From Stenotrophomonas sp. ESTM1D_MKCIP4_1 (GTDB taxonomy: Bacteria > Pseudomonadota > Gammaproteobacteria > Xanthomonadales > Xanthomonadaceae), in assembly GCF_003086895.1 (NCBI RefSeq), contig NZ_CP026004.1, positions 3,570,731 to 3,634,730 on the forward strand: a DNA stretch of 64,000 nucleotides. The letters run 5' to 3'. Numbering within the stretch: the first letter of the stretch is position 1; the number at the start of each line of letters is the position of its first letter. Shown here one piece after another: positions 10,469-23,457 of the stretch. A model generated the notes under the pieces. It made no database searches, was not told the origin of the DNA, and worked only from the letters and a program-made list of their open reading frames with translations. Made by a program: the position numbers and the translations under genes.

Positions 10469-11443
10469 ATGAGCACCAACGACCTGCCCCAGACCAAGAT
10501 CGCCGTCATCGGCTACGGCAGCCAGGGCCGCGCCCACGCACTGAACCTGCGCGAATCCGGCTTCGACGTGGTGGTAGGGCTGCGTCCGGGTGGCCCGACC
10601 GAGGCCAAGGCCCAGGCCGACGGCTTCACCGTGGTGGCGCCGGCCGAGGCGGTGAAGAACGCCGACCTGGTCGCCGTGCTGACCCCGGACATGGTGCAGA
10701 AGAAGCTCTACAACGAGGTGCTGGCGCCGAACATGAAGCAGGGTGCCTGCCTGTTGTTCGCCCATGGCCTGAACGTGCACTACGGCATGATCGAGCCGCG
10801 CGCCGACCTGGACGTGGTGCTGGTTGCGCCGAAGGGCCCGGGCGCGCTGGTGCGCCGCGAGTACGAGATCGGCCGTGGCGTGCCGTGCATCTGGGCGGTC
10901 TACCAGGATGTCAGCGGCAAGGCGGCGCAGCATGCCCAGGCCTACGCCGCCGGCCTGGGCGGCGCCCGCGCCAACCTGATCCAGACCACCTTCAAGGAAG
11001 AAACCGAAACCGATCTGTTCGGCGAACAGGCCGTGCTGTGCGGCGGTGCCTCGGCGCTGGTGCAGGCGGGCTTCGAGACGCTGGTCGAAGCGGGCTACCA
11101 GCCGGAAATCGCCTACTACGAAGTGCTGCACGAACTGAAGCTGATCGTGGACCTGTTCTACGAAGGCGGCATCTCGCGCATGCTGGAATTCATCTCCGAG
11201 ACCGCCCAGTACGGTGACTACGTCAGCGGCCCGCGCGTCATCGACGCCGGCACCAAGGAGCGCATGAAGGAAGTCCTGAAGGACATCCAGGACGGCACCT
11301 TCACCAAGAACTGGGTGGCCGAGTACGAAGCGGGCCTGCCGAACTACAACAAGTTCAAGCAGGCCGACCTGGAGCACCCGATCGAAAAGGTGGGCAAGGA
11401 ACTGCGCGCCAAGATGGTCTGGTTGCAAGGACAGGCCGCGTAA
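10469..11443 (+). CDS. ilvC: Ketol-acid reductoisomerase
   Basis: A 324-residue class I enzyme that isomerises and reduces acetolactate or acetohydroxybutyrate with NADPH and magnesium, the second common step of Val/Leu/Ile synthesis. The N-terminal Rossmann motif [10 protein letters not shown] (residues 14-23) binds the cofactor, and the C-terminal knotted domain carries the metal ligands (for example in [19 protein letters not shown]). Length fits the short class I form. The ATG at 10469 is the first codon after the leader, about 200 bases past the attenuator. First structural gene of the operon; ilvG follows after 39 bases. Confidence 0.97.
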   Translation: MSTNDLPQTKIAVIGYGSQGRAHALNLRESGFDVVVGLRPGGPTEAKAQADGFTVVAPAEAVKNADLVAVLTPDMVQKKLYNEVLAPNMKQGACLLFAHGLNVHYGMIEPRADLDVVLVAPKGPGALVRREYEIGRGVPCIWAVYQDVSGKAAQHAQAYAAGLGGARANLIQTTFKEETETDLFGEQAVLCGGASALVQAGFETLVEAGYQPEIAYYEVLHELKLIVDLFYEGGISRMLEFISETAQYGDYVSGPRVIDAGTKERMKEVLKDIQDGTFTKNWVAEYEAGLPNYNKFKQADLEHPIEKVGKELRAKMVWLQGQAA

Positions 11444-11482
11444 CCACGCGGCCCTCCCCCACCCGCTTTGCAAGGTTCCCCC

Positions 11483-13219
11483 ATGAACTCTCCCACACAC
11501 CGCAGCGCGCCGCCCAACGGCGCGCGCTGGCTGACCCAGGCGCTGGAGGCCGAGGGCGTCCGTACGCTGTTCGGCTATCCCGGCGGCACCATCATGCCGT
11601 TCTACGACGCGCTGGTGGATTCGTCGCTGAAGCACATCCTGGTGCGCCACGAGCAGGGTGCGGCGCTGGCAGCCAATGGCTTCGCCCGCGCCAGTGGCCA
11701 GGTTGGCGTCTGCGTGGCCACCTCCGGCCCCGGCGCGTCGAACCTGGTCACCGGCATCGCCGATGCGATGCTGGATTCGGTGCCGATGGTCTGCATCACC
11801 GGCCAGGTCGGTACACCGCTGCTGGGCACCGACGCCTTCCAGGAACTGGATGTGTTCGGCCTGACCCTGCCCATCGTCAAGCACAGCTGGCTGGTGCGCA
11901 GTGTCGATGACCTGCCGCGCGTGGTGGCCGATGCCTTCCGCATTGCGCGCGAGGGCCGCCCCGGCCCGGTGCTGATCGACCTGCCGAAGGATGTGCAGCT
12001 GGCCGATGCCAGCCACCTGCCTGCGCACGTGCCGGCCAGTGTCCAGCCGCCGGCAGCAGCGGCCGATGCCGCCATCGCAGAGGCCATCGCCGCGCTGGCC
12101 GCCGCCGAGAAGCCGGTGGTCTACGCCGGCGGTGGCATTGCCCTGGGCGAGGCCGTGCAGGATCTGCGCGACTTCGTCGAGGCCAGCGCCATCCCCACGG
12201 TGATGACCCTGCGCGGCCTGGGCGCACTGCCGCCGCAGCACCCGCAGTCGCTGGGCATGCTGGGCATGCACGGCACCCGCGCGGCCAACATGGCGGTGCA
12301 GGAAAGCGACCTGCTGCTGGTGCTGGGTGCGCGCTTCGATGACCGCGCCACCGGCAAGCTGGCCGAGTTCGCGCCGTTCGCCCGTGTCGTCCACATCGAC
12401 GCCGACGCCTACGAGATCTCCAAACTGCGCAGCGCCGATGTCGCGGTGCCCGGCAATGTCAGCCATGCCATCCGTGCCCTGCGTGCGGCCTTCCCCTCCC
12501 TTAAGGCCCACCAGGATGCATGGCGCAAGCGCTGTGCCCAGCACCGCGACCGCTTTGCCGCCCGCTACGACGCGCCCGGCCAGCACATCTACGCTCCGGC
12601 GCTGCTGAAGCGTCTGAGCGAAGTGGCGCCGGCCGATACGGTCATCGCCTGCGATGTCGGCCAGCACCAGATGTGGGTGGCCCAGCACTGCCGCTTCAAT
12701 CACCCGCGCAACCATCTGACCAGTGGCGCGCTGGGCACCATGGGCTTCGGCCTGCCGGCGGCGATGGGGGCGCAGTTCGCCTGCCCCGATCGCACCGTGG
12801 TGCTGGTGTCCGGCGATGGCAGCTTCATGATGAACGTGCAGGAGCTGGCCACCATCGCCCGCTGCCGCCTGCCGGTGAAGATCGTGCTGCTGGACAACAG
12901 TTCGCTGGGCATGGTGCGGCAGTGGCAGGAACTGTTCTTCGCCGAGCGTTACAGCGAGATCGACCTGTCCGACAACCCGGACTTCGTGGCCCTGGCCAAG
13001 GTGTTCGGCATCGCCGCCAGCCGCATCGACAACCGCGACGACGTGGAAGGTGGCCTGGCCGCACTGCTGGCCGAACCGGGCCCGGCCCTGCTGCACGTGG
13101 CCATCGACGCCCGCGCCAATGTGTGGCCGCTGGTGCCGCCCAACACCGCCAACAGCACCATGCTGGAAAGCAACCCCGCCCACGCCCGCCAGGAGACCCC
13201 CAATGCAATACCGGCTTGA
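11483..13219 (+). CDS. ilvG: Acetolactate synthase, large catalytic subunit
   Basis: A 578-residue thiamine diphosphate enzyme condensing two pyruvates, or pyruvate with 2-oxobutyrate. Visible motifs: the catalytic Glu in RHEQGAALAANGFARASG, SGPGASNL, LGTDAFQE, and the ThDP/Mg motif GDGSFMMNVQELAT...DNSSLGMV. The middle domain binds FAD. The ATG at 11483 is preferred to an in-frame TTG at 11468. It overlaps ilvM by 17 bases, which suggests coupled translation of the two subunits. The small-subunit pairing (next gene) makes ilvG a better name than ilvB or ilvI. Confidence 0.95.
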   Translation: MNSPTHRSAPPNGARWLTQALEAEGVRTLFGYPGGTIMPFYDALVDSSLKHILVRHEQGAALAANGFARASGQVGVCVATSGPGASNLVTGIADAMLDSVPMVCITGQVGTPLLGTDAFQELDVFGLTLPIVKHSWLVRSVDDLPRVVADAFRIAREGRPGPVLIDLPKDVQLADASHLPAHVPASVQPPAAAADAAIAEAIAALAAAEKPVVYAGGGIALGEAVQDLRDFVEASAIPTVMTLRGLGALPPQHPQSLGMLGMHGTRAANMAVQESDLLLVLGARFDDRATGKLAEFAPFARVVHIDADAYEISKLRSADVAVPGNVSHAIRALRAAFPSLKAHQDAWRKRCAQHRDRFAARYDAPGQHIYAPALLKRLSEVAPADTVIACDVGQHQMWVAQHCRFNHPRNHLTSGALGTMGFGLPAAMGAQFACPDRTVVLVSGDGSFMMNVQELATIARCRLPVKIVLLDNSSLGMVRQWQELFFAERYSEIDLSDNPDFVALAKVFGIAASRIDNRDDVEGGLAALLAEPGPALLHVAIDARANVWPLVPPNTANSTMLESNPAHARQETPNAIPA

Positions 13220-13451
13220 CCTGGTGCTGCACCCGGCCGAAGGCGCGCTGCTGCGTGTGATCGGCATGGCCGAGCGCCGCGGCTTCGCCCCGCGCGCCAT
13301 CAACGGCGCGCCGGTGGCCGCCGATGACGGACGCTGGCACCTGCAGCTGGTGGTCGATGGCCAGCGGCCGCCGGACACCCTGTGCCGGCAGATGGAAAAG
13401 ATCTACGACTGCGTGTCGGTACAGCTGACGCCCGTGGAAGGAGCTGCCTGA
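13203..13451 (+). CDS. ilvM: Acetolactate synthase small subunit (ACT domain)
   Basis: An 82-residue protein, a single ACT-type fold (MQYRLDLVLHPAEGALLRVIGMAERRGF...). It corresponds to the short IlvM class rather than the longer IlvN/IlvH class. It stabilises the catalytic subunit and tunes feedback inhibition by valine. The start lies within the end of ilvG (17-base overlap). Its TGA stop overlaps the ATG of a possible 37-codon frame at 13451. Confidence 0.9.
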   Translation: MQYRLDLVLHPAEGALLRVIGMAERRGFAPRAINGAPVAADDGRWHLQLVVDGQRPPDTLCRQMEKIYDCVSVQLTPVEGAA

Positions 13452-13564
13452 TGAACACCCGTACCGTAGCGACCACGGTGCCGGCACGGAGGCGTCTTCT
13501 TCGTCGCCCGTGCCCGCGCCCGGCGCTCGCCGGCACCCCGCTGGTGGCCCATGCCGGCCGCTGA
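13451..13564 (+). CDS. Possible 37-residue coupling peptide between ilvM and ilvA
   Basis: ATG at 13451 overlaps the ilvM stop (TGATG) and follows GGAGCTG, so reinitiation is plausible. The frame ends at TGA 13562-13564, 14 bases beyond the ilvA ATG at 13551. The product is very basic (many Arg, Pro, Ala) and I do not recognise it. It may only carry ribosomes across the ilvM-ilvA gap, or be a chance frame in GC-rich DNA. Confidence 0.25.
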   Translation: MNTRTVATTVPARRRLLRRPCPRPALAGTPLVAHAGR

Positions 13565-14638
13565 TGCCAGCAAGGAAAGCGATGTCGGCGACGTAAGCGT
13601 TGCCGATGTACTGGCTGCGCAGGCCCGCCTGCGCCGCTTCCTGCCGCCTACCCCGCTGCACCATGCCGAGCGTTTCGGTACCTGGCTGAAGCTGGAAAAC
13701 CTGCAGCGCACCGGTTCCTACAAGGTGCGCGGCGCATTGAATGCGCTGCTGGCCGGCCGCGAGCGCGGCGACACCCGCCCGGTGATCTGCGCCTCGGCCG
13801 GCAACCATGCCCAGGGCGTCGCCTGGGCCGCCTACCGCCTGGACGTGCCCGCCATCACCGTGATGCCGCATGGCGCACCGGCCACCAAGATCGCAGGCGT
13901 CGCCCACTGGGGCGCCACCGTGCGCCAGCATGGCAACAGCTACGACGAGGCCTTTGCCTTCGCCGTCGAACTGGCGCAGCGCCATGGCTATCGTTTCCTG
14001 TCCGCCTTCGACGATGCCGACGTGATCGCTGGCCAGGGCACGGTCGGCATCGAACTGGCCCCGCATGCACTGGACGTGGTGATCGTGCCCATCGGTGGCG
14101 GCGGCCTGGCTTCCGGCGTGGCGCTGGCCCTGAAATCGCAGGGCGTGCGCATCATCGGCGCGCAGGTCGAGGGCGTGGATTCCATGGCCCGCGCGATCCG
14201 TGGCGACGTCGACGAGATCGCCCCGGTGCCGTCGCTGGCCGATGGCGTGCGGGTGAAGGTGCCCGGCTACCTGACCCGCCGCCTGTGTGCCTCGCTGCTG
14301 GACGATGTAGTGATCGTGCGCGAAGCCGAGCTGCGCGAAACCCTGGTCCGCCTGGCCCTGGAAGAACACATCATCGCCGAGGGTGCCGGTGCGCTGGCCC
14401 TGGCCGCTGGCCGTCGCGTGGCGGGCCGCCGCAAGTGCGCGGTGGTCTCCGGCGGCAACATCGATGCCGGCGTCCTGGCCGGCCTGCTCACTGACATCCG
14501 CCCCCGGCCGCCGCGCAAACCGCGCCGGCGCCGCAGTGAAACCCCGCGCTCGCCCAGCAAGGCCAGCGCCCCCGCCTCCCCCACCTCTTCCCCTTCCAAC
14601 CTGCAAGCCGTCGCGCCCGCTGTCGAGGAGATTTCCCT

Positions 14639-14642
<4 letters not shown>
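13551..14642 (+). CDS. ilvA: Threonine dehydratase without regulatory domain
   Basis: A 363-residue PLP enzyme converting threonine to 2-oxobutyrate, the entry to isoleucine. The Schiff-base lysine is Lys58 in GSYKVRGA; the phosphate loop is [20 protein letters not shown] is conserved. The catalytic domain ends near residue 318. The usual C-terminal ACT domains of biosynthetic IlvA (about 500 residues) are absent; instead there is a 45-residue tail rich in Arg, Pro and Ser. It resembles the short TdcB-like form, but operon position argues for biosynthesis. Allosteric control by isoleucine is therefore doubtful. The TGA overlaps the leuA GTG by 4 bases. Confidence 0.9.
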
Positions 14643-16222
<1,580 letters not shown>

Positions 16223-16232
16223 GGAAGCTGAG

Positions 16233-17006
16233 ATGAGTGCCTTCGACACCCCCACCCCGGCCGCCGGCCAACAGTGGAATGCCCAGGACTATGCGATCGA
16301 TGCCGGCTTCGTGCCGCTGCTCGGCGGCGCGGTCGCGCGCCTGCTCGATCCGCGCGCGGGTGAGCGCATCCTCGACCTGGGCTGTGGCGATGGCGTCCTC
16401 AGTACCGAACTGGCCCTGAGCGGCGCGCGCATCCACGGCGTGGATGCATCGCCGGAACTGATCCATGCCGCCCGCGCGCGCGGCGTCGATGCACAAGTGA
16501 TGGACGGCCACGCGCTGACCTTCACTGACGAATTCGATGCCGTTTTCAGCAATGCCGCGCTGCACTGGATGGGCAACCCGGACCGCGTGCTGGAAGGCGT
16601 GCGCCGCGCCCTGCGACCCGGTGGCCGCTTCGTCGCCGAATTCGGTGGCCATGGCAATGTGGCCACGATCATCGCCGCAGTGCAGGCCGCACGCGCCGCC
16701 CATGGCCACGGCGCCAGCGCATTCCAGTGGTACTTCCCCACCGCCGATGCCTACGCCGACCGCCTGCGCCAGCATGGCTTCCAGGTGCAGCTGATCGAGA
16801 CCACGCCGCGCCCGACCGCCCTGCCCAGCGGCGTGACCGGCTGGCTGCGCGTGTTCGCCGCACCGCTGCTGGACGATCTGCCGGCCGATGCCCGCGCCAA
16901 CGTGCGCGAGGCCGCTGCGGCGTTGCTGGACGACCTGCCGCGCAATGCGGCCGGCCAGCCCCTGGCCGATTATGTGCGCCTGCGCGTGCTCGCCCGCCGT
17001 CGCTGA
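16233..17006 (+). CDS. SAM-dependent methyltransferase, Tam-like, inside the leu operon
   Basis: A 257-residue class I methyltransferase: motif I is ILDLGCGDG (about residues 46-54), then the acidic GVDASPELI and the motif IV region AVFSNAALHWM. Overall it resembles trans-aconitate methyltransferase (Tam). It lies 10 bases after leuA and 60 before leuC on the same strand, so it is co-transcribed with the leucine genes. Known relatives act on trans-aconitate (E. coli Tam) and on 3-isopropylmalate (yeast Tmt1), so a role in capping or detoxifying an intermediate of the isopropylmalate isomerase step is plausible inference. Substrate unproven. Confidence 0.85.
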   Translation: MSAFDTPTPAAGQQWNAQDYAIDAGFVPLLGGAVARLLDPRAGERILDLGCGDGVLSTELALSGARIHGVDASPELIHAARARGVDAQVMDGHALTFTDEFDAVFSNAALHWMGNPDRVLEGVRRALRPGGRFVAEFGGHGNVATIIAAVQAARAAHGHGASAFQWYFPTADAYADRLRQHGFQVQLIETTPRPTALPSGVTGWLRVFAAPLLDDLPADARANVREAAAALLDDLPRNAAGQPLADYVRLRVLARRR

Positions 17007-17066
17007 CTTGACCGTTTCATTTTCTTTACTGATGTTTGTTATCTCGTACTTCTGCCAGGCATACGC

Positions 17067-18484
<1,418 letters not shown>

Positions 18485-18485
<1 letters not shown>

Positions 18486-19063
18486 TGGCCGGTTTCCGTA
18501 CCCTGACCTCGTCCAGCGTAGTGCTGGCGCAGACCAACATCGATACCGACCAGATCATTCCGGCGCGGTTCCTGTCCACCACCGAGCGTGCCGGCCTGGG
18601 CCGCAACGCCTTCAATGACTGGCGCTGGCAGGCCGACGGCTCGCCCGTCGCCGACTTCGCCTTCAACCAGCCGCACAACGCCGGCCGCAGCATCCTGCTG
18701 GCCGGCCGCAACTTCGGCTGCGGTTCCTCGCGCGAACATGCGCCGTGGGCGCTGACCGATCTGGGCCTGCGCGCCATCGTCAGCAGCGAGATCGCCGATA
18801 TCTTCCGTGGCAACTCTTTGAAGAACGGCCTGCTGCCGATCGTGCTGGACGAGGCCGACGTGCAGGTGCTGATGCAGCGCCCGGACGATGAACTGACCAT
18901 CGACGTGGCCGCACGCGAGCTGCGTACGCCGGACGGCCGCGTCTATTCCTTCCCGCTGGATGGCTTCTCGCAGACCTGCCTGCTGGAAGGTGTCGACCAG
19001 TTGGGGTATCTGTTGGGCCGTGTCCCTGAAATCGAACGTTACGAGAGTGAGCATGCACGCTGA
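18485..19063 (+). CDS. leuD: 3-isopropylmalate dehydratase small subunit
   Basis: A 192-residue swivelling-domain partner of Leu[14 protein letters not shown] and [15 protein letters not shown] are the substrate-recognition motifs of the family, and the length is normal for bacterial LeuD (about 200). ATG at 18485 shares a base with the leuC stop. Its last 11 bases overlap the leuB start. Confidence 0.97.
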
Positions 19064-20114
19064 GATTGTTGTCCTGCCCGGTGATGGCATCGGCCCGGAA
19101 GTCGCCGCTGCTGCGGTAGCCGTCCTGAAAACCGTCGCCGAACGCTTCAACCACACCTTCACCTTCAGCGAGCACGACATCGGTGGCATCGCCATCGACC
19201 GCCATGGCGAACCGCTGCCGGCGTCCACTCTGGCCGCCTGCCAGGCCGCCAACGCGGTACTGCTGGGCGCCGTGGGCGGCCCGAAGTGGTCCGACCCGAA
19301 CGCCAAGGTGCGCCCGGAACAGGGTCTGCTGGCCATCCGCAAGGCACTGGGCCTGTACGCCAACCTGCGCCCGGTGCGCACCCATGAAGCCGCACTGCAC
19401 GCCTCGCCGATCAAGGCCGAGCTGCTGCAGGGCGTGGACTTCGTGGTGGTGCGCGAGCTGACCGGCGGCATCTACTTCGGCGACAAGACCCGCGATGCGG
19501 ACAGCGCCAGCGACCTGTGCCGCTACACCGTGGCCGAGATCGAGCGCGTGCTGCGCAGTGCGTTCCGCCTGGCCCAGCAGCGCCGCGGCAAGGTCACTTC
19601 GGTGGACAAGGCGAACGTGCTGGAAACCTCTCGTCTGTGGCGCGACGTGGCCGCGCGCATCGGCCGGGAGGAGTTCCCGGACGTGGCGCTGGAACATCAG
19701 CTGGTTGATTCGATGGCCATGCACCTGCTGGCCAAGCCGCGCGAATACGACGTGATCGTGACCGAGAACATGTTCGGCGACATCCTCACCGACGAGGCCT
19801 CGATGCTGGCCGGTTCGCTGGGCCTGCTGCCGTCGGCCTCGCTGGGCGAGCCGGGCGCAGTGGGCATCTACGAGCCGATCCATGGTTCGGCGCCGGACAT
19901 TGCCGGCAAGGGCATCGCCAATCCCTACGCGACCATCTTCAGCGCCGCGATGCTGCTGCGCCATTCGCTGGGGCTGGAAGCCGAAGCCGCGGCCGTGGAA
20001 GCAGCCGTGCATGCGGTGCTGGATGACGGTGTGTTCACCGCCGACCTGGCAGCCAAGGGGCAGGCGGTCAGCACCGCTGCCGCCACCGACGCGGTGCTGG
20101 CCAAGCTCTCCTGA
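19053..20114 (+). CDS. leuB: 3-isopropylmalate dehydrogenase
   Basis: A 353-residue NAD-dependent beta-decarboxylating dehydrogenase, last enzyme of the leucine branch before transamination. Motifs: [10 protein letters not shown] at the start, [10 protein letters not shown], the Arg-rich substrate loop around [19 protein letters not shown], and the metal/NAD segment [14 protein letters not shown]...[15 protein letters not shown]. The start at 19053 lies inside leuD with GAGAGTGAG as ribosome site. It is the last gene of the operon, followed by two strong palindromes. Confidence 0.97.
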   Translation: MHAEIVVLPGDGIGPEVAAAAVAVLKTVAERFNHTFTFSEHDIGGIAIDRHGEPLPASTLAACQAANAVLLGAVGGPKWSDPNAKVRPEQGLLAIRKALGLYANLRPVRTHEAALHASPIKAELLQGVDFVVVRELTGGIYFGDKTRDADSASDLCRYTVAEIERVLRSAFRLAQQRRGKVTSVDKANVLETSRLWRDVAARIGREEFPDVALEHQLVDSMAMHLLAKPREYDVIVTENMFGDILTDEASMLAGSLGLLPSASLGEPGAVGIYEPIHGSAPDIAGKGIANPYATIFSAAMLLRHSLGLEAEAAAVEAAVHAVLDDGVFTADLAAKGQAVSTAAATDAVLAKLS

Positions 20115-20173
20115 TCTGCTGGCGTCACGCGGGCATTGCACGCAGCCACCCATGGGGTGGCTCTACCGTGGAT

Positions 20174-20284
20174 GGGGTCGGATTCCTTTCCGCAGGAAAG
20201 GGCTCTGACCCCGGCAACGACAGGGGACGCGGTCCGGAGCGCTGGGGTCAGAGCCCTTTCCCTGCGGGAAAGGGATCCTACCCC
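20174..20284. repeat. Two GGGGTC-type palindromes between leuB and smeP
   Basis: Inverted repeats 20174-20212 and 20244-20284, built as GGGGTCGGATTCCTTTCC...GGAAAGGGCTCTGACCCC and a near mirror copy (one end is diverged to CCTACCCC). They occupy the gap between two convergent operons and probably end transcription from both sides. Same family as 5698-5792 and 7773-7813. Confidence 0.75.
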
Positions 20285-20291
20285 GGCACCA

Positions 20292-23200
20292 TCAATCGCG
20301 CGCCTCGTTCGGCTTGACCCGGAACCACGCCGCGTACAGTGCAGGCAGGAACACCAGCGTCAGCACGGTGCCGACAATCAGGCCGCCCATGATCGAGATC
20401 GCCATCGAGCCGTAGAACGCACTGCGCGACAGCGGGATCATCGCCAGCACCGCCGCCAGCGCGGTCAGCACGATCGGGCGGAAGCGGCGCACCGTGGCGT
20501 CGATGATCGAATGCCAGCGGTCATGCCCGGCATCGATGTCCTGCTGGATCTGGTCGATCAGGATCACCGAATTGCGCATGATCATGCCCGCCAGCGCGAT
20601 GGTGCCCAGCAGCGCCACGAAGCCGAAGGGCGCGCGGAACAGCAGCAGGAACAGGGTGGCACCGATGATGCCCAGCGGTGCGGTCACCAGCACCATCGCC
20701 GCCCGCGAGAAACTGCGCAGCTGCAGCATCAGCAGGGTCGCCACCACGATCAGGAACAGCGGCATGCCGGCCTTGATCGAATCCTGGCCACGCGCCGAAT
20801 CCTCCACCGTGCCGCCGGTTTCCAGCAGATAGCCACTGGGCAGCTGCGCACGGATACCGTCGAGCGTCGGCAGGATCTGCTGCACCACGTCCAGCGGCTG
20901 CATGCCATCGCCGATGTCGGCACGCACGGTCACGGTCGGCAGGCGGTTGCGGTGCCAGATGATGCCGTCCTCGAAGCCATACTCCATCGTGGCCACCTGC
21001 GAGAGCGTGATGCTGCCGCCGTTGCCCGCAGGCATGGCCAGGCTGGACAGCAGCTGCAGCTGGTCACGCTCGTCGGCCGGGCCGCGCAGCAGCATCTCGA
21101 TCTGGCGGTTGCCTTCGCGGTACACGCTCACCGATTGCCCCGCCAGCGAACTGGCCAGGAACTGGCTGACCTGTGCACTGCTCACGCCCAGCGCGCGTGC
21201 ACGTTCCTGGTCGATCACCAGGCGCACCACCTTGCTCGGCTCGTCCCAGTCCAGGTTGACGTTGATGACGTGCGGATTCTCACGCACCTTGGCCTCGACC
21301 TGGCGCGCGATGGCCTGCACCTGCTCGATGTGTTCGCCGGACACGCGCATCTGCACCGGGTAGCCCACGGGCGGACCGTTTTCCAGGCGCGTAACGCGCA
21401 TCTGCACGTCCGGGAACTGCGGAATGACCTCCTTCATCAACCACGCGCGTGCGGTCTCGCGGGCATGGGTGTCCTTGGCCAGCACCACGAACTGGGCGAA
21501 ATTGGTCGCCGGCAGCTGCTGGTCCAGCGGCAGGTAGAAGCGCGGCGAACCGGTGCCCACGTAGGACACATAGTTGGCGATGTCCTCGCGACCCTGCAGC
21601 AGCTTTTCCAGCTTCTCGGCCTGGGCCTGGGTCGAACGCAGCGACGCACCTTCGGCCAGTTCGATGTCGACCATCAGTTCCGGCCGGGTCGAATCGGGGA
21701 AGAACTGCTGCGGCACGAAGCGGAACATCATCAGCGAAAACACGAACAGGCCGATGGTCGCGGCGATCACCCACCAGCGGTGGCGCAGGCACGCGTCGAG
21801 GAAGCGGCGGAAACGCGTGTAGAACGGCCGCTGGTACGGGTCATGGTCATGACCGTGCTCGGCCGGACGCAGCAGGTTGGCCAAGGCCGGGTAGCGGTCG
21901 GCCCATTGCCGGCGCCTCGCCAGCCAGCGCGCGGACAGGCTGCCCGGCTTCGGCGGCTGCGGATTGAACAGGTCCGGCAGCATCTTGTCCCCCAGGTAGG
22001 GGATGAACAGCACCGCCGCGATCCACGACACCACCAGCGCGATGGTCACCACCTGGAACAGCGAACGGGTGTACTCGCCGGTGCTGGAGGCCGCCGTGGC
22101 GATCGGCAGGAAGCCGGCCGCGGTGATCAGGGTGCCGGTCAGCATCGGGAACGCGGTCGATTCCCAGGCGAAGCTGGCCGCACGCAGTCGATCGTAGCCC
22201 TGCTCCATCTTGGTGGCCATCATCTCCACCGCGATGATCGCATCGTCCACCAGCAGGCCCAGCGCCAGCACCAGCGCGCCCAGCGAGATCTTGTGCAGGC
22301 CGATGTCGAAGTAGTGCATGACGAAGAAGGTCATCGCCAGCACCAGCGGAATGGTGACCCCCACCACCAGGCCGGTACGCAGGCCCAGCGAGAAGAAGCT
22401 GACCAGCAGCACGATCACCACGGCCTCGGTCAGCACCTGCACGAACTCGCCGACGGATTCTTCCACCGCCTGCGGCTGGTCGGACACCTTGCGCAGCTGC
22501 ATGCCGGTGGGCAGGGTCTTCTGCAGGCGCTCGAACTCCGCATCCAGGTTCGCACCCAGCTTGAGGATGTCGCCGCCGTCCTTCATGGCCACGGCCAGGC
22601 CGATGGCCTCTTCGCCCATGAAGCGCATCTTCGGCGAGGCCGGATCGGCAAAGCCGCGCTTGACCTCGGCGATGTCGCCCAGGTGCACGGTGCGCTCACC
22701 GGCACGCACCGGGAACTGCCGGATCGCCTCGATGCTGTCGAACTGACCGGTCACGCGCAGCTGCACGCGGTCGGTCGGCGTTTCAAAGAAGCTGGTGCCG
22801 GTCACCGCGTTCTGGTCGGCCAGCGCCTGCTGCACCTGTTGCATCGACAGGCCCAGGGTGGCCAGGCGGGTGTTGGACAGCTCGATCCACACCTTCTCGT
22901 CCTGCAGGCCGACCAGGTCGATCTTGCCGACATCGGGCACGCGCTGCAGTTCCAGCTGGATGCGGTCGGCGTAGTCACGCATCACCGCATAGTCGAAGCC
23001 TTTGCCGGTGAGTGCATAGATGTTGCCGTAGGTGTCGCCGAACTCATCGTTGTAGAACGGGCCGACGATCTCACGTGGCAATGTCGCGCGGATGTCGCCC
23101 ACGCGCTTGCGCACCTGGTACCACAGGTCCGGAATCTGCTTGGAGCGCAGGCTGTCGCGGGCCATGAAGATCACCTGCGATTCGCCCGGGCGCGAGTACG

Positions 23201-23453
23201 AACGGATGAACTCGTACTCGCCGGTGTTCATCAGCGCCTTCTCGATCGGCTCGGTCACCTGCCGCGATACCTGCTCGGCGGTGGCGCCGGGCCACTGCGT
23301 GCGGATGACCATCGCCTTGAAGGTGAACGGCGGATCTTCGGACTGGCCCAGGTGCTTGTACGACCACGCGCCGATGACCGCGAAGGCAAGCATCGCGAAC
23401 AGCACCAGCGGGCGATTGGCCAGCGCCCATTCGGAAAGATTGAAACGGCGCAC
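20292..23453 (-). CDS. smeP: RND efflux pump inner-membrane transporter (SmeP-like)
   Basis: A 1053-residue resistance-nodulation-division proton antiporter with 12 membrane helices and two large periplasmic loops. The intramembrane proton-relay aspartates are in LGLLVDDAIIAVEMM (helix 4). ERP-type docking regions and the internal repeat are as in AcrB-like pumps. It starts GTG at 23453, 4 bases after the smeO stop, with AAGGAG inside the end of smeO. The order smeO-smeP divergent from a TetR gene, pcm and tolC matches the SmeOP-TolC multidrug system described in S. maltophilia; the symbol rests on that match. Confidence 0.88.
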   Translation of the reverse strand: MRRFNLSEWALANRPLVLFAMLAFAVIGAWSYKHLGQSEDPPFTFKAMVIRTQWPGATAEQVSRQVTEPIEKALMNTGEYEFIRSYSRPGESQVIFMARDSLRSKQIPDLWYQVRKRVGDIRATLPREIVGPFYNDEFGDTYGNIYALTGKGFDYAVMRDYADRIQLELQRVPDVGKIDLVGLQDEKVWIELSNTRLATLGLSMQQVQQALADQNAVTGTSFFETPTDRVQLRVTGQFDSIEAIRQFPVRAGERTVHLGDIAEVKRGFADPASPKMRFMGEEAIGLAVAMKDGGDILKLGANLDAEFERLQKTLPTGMQLRKVSDQPQAVEESVGEFVQVLTEAVVIVLLVSFFSLGLRTGLVVGVTIPLVLAMTFFVMHYFDIGLHKISLGALVLALGLLVDDAIIAVEMMATKMEQGYDRLRAASFAWESTAFPMLTGTLITAAGFLPIATAASSTGEYTRSLFQVVTIALVVSWIAAVLFIPYLGDKMLPDLFNPQPPKPGSLSARWLARRRQWADRYPALANLLRPAEHGHDHDPYQRPFYTRFRRFLDACLRHRWWVIAATIGLFVFSLMMFRFVPQQFFPDSTRPELMVDIELAEGASLRSTQAQAEKLEKLLQGREDIANYVSYVGTGSPRFYLPLDQQLPATNFAQFVVLAKDTHARETARAWLMKEVIPQFPDVQMRVTRLENGPPVGYPVQMRVSGEHIEQVQAIARQVEAKVRENPHVINVNLDWDEPSKVVRLVIDQERARALGVSSAQVSQFLASSLAGQSVSVYREGNRQIEMLLRGPADERDQLQLLSSLAMPAGNGGSITLSQVATMEYGFEDGIIWHRNRLPTVTVRADIGDGMQPLDVVQQILPTLDGIRAQLPSGYLLETGGTVEDSARGQDSIKAGMPLFLIVVATLLMLQLRSFSRAAMVLVTAPLGIIGATLFLLLFRAPFGFVALLGTIALAGMIMRNSVILIDQIQQDIDAGHDRWHSIIDATVRRFRPIVLTALAAVLAMIPLSRSAFYGSMAISIMGGLIVGTVLTLVFLPALYAAWFRVKPNEARD

Positions 23454-23457
23454 CGGC

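Noticed and set aside
7667..11443. One continuous 1258-codon open frame ending with ilvC
   Set aside because: It runs through the structured intergenic elements and antisense to ggt. Only the last 324 codons match ilvC; the rest is GC-driven absence of stops.
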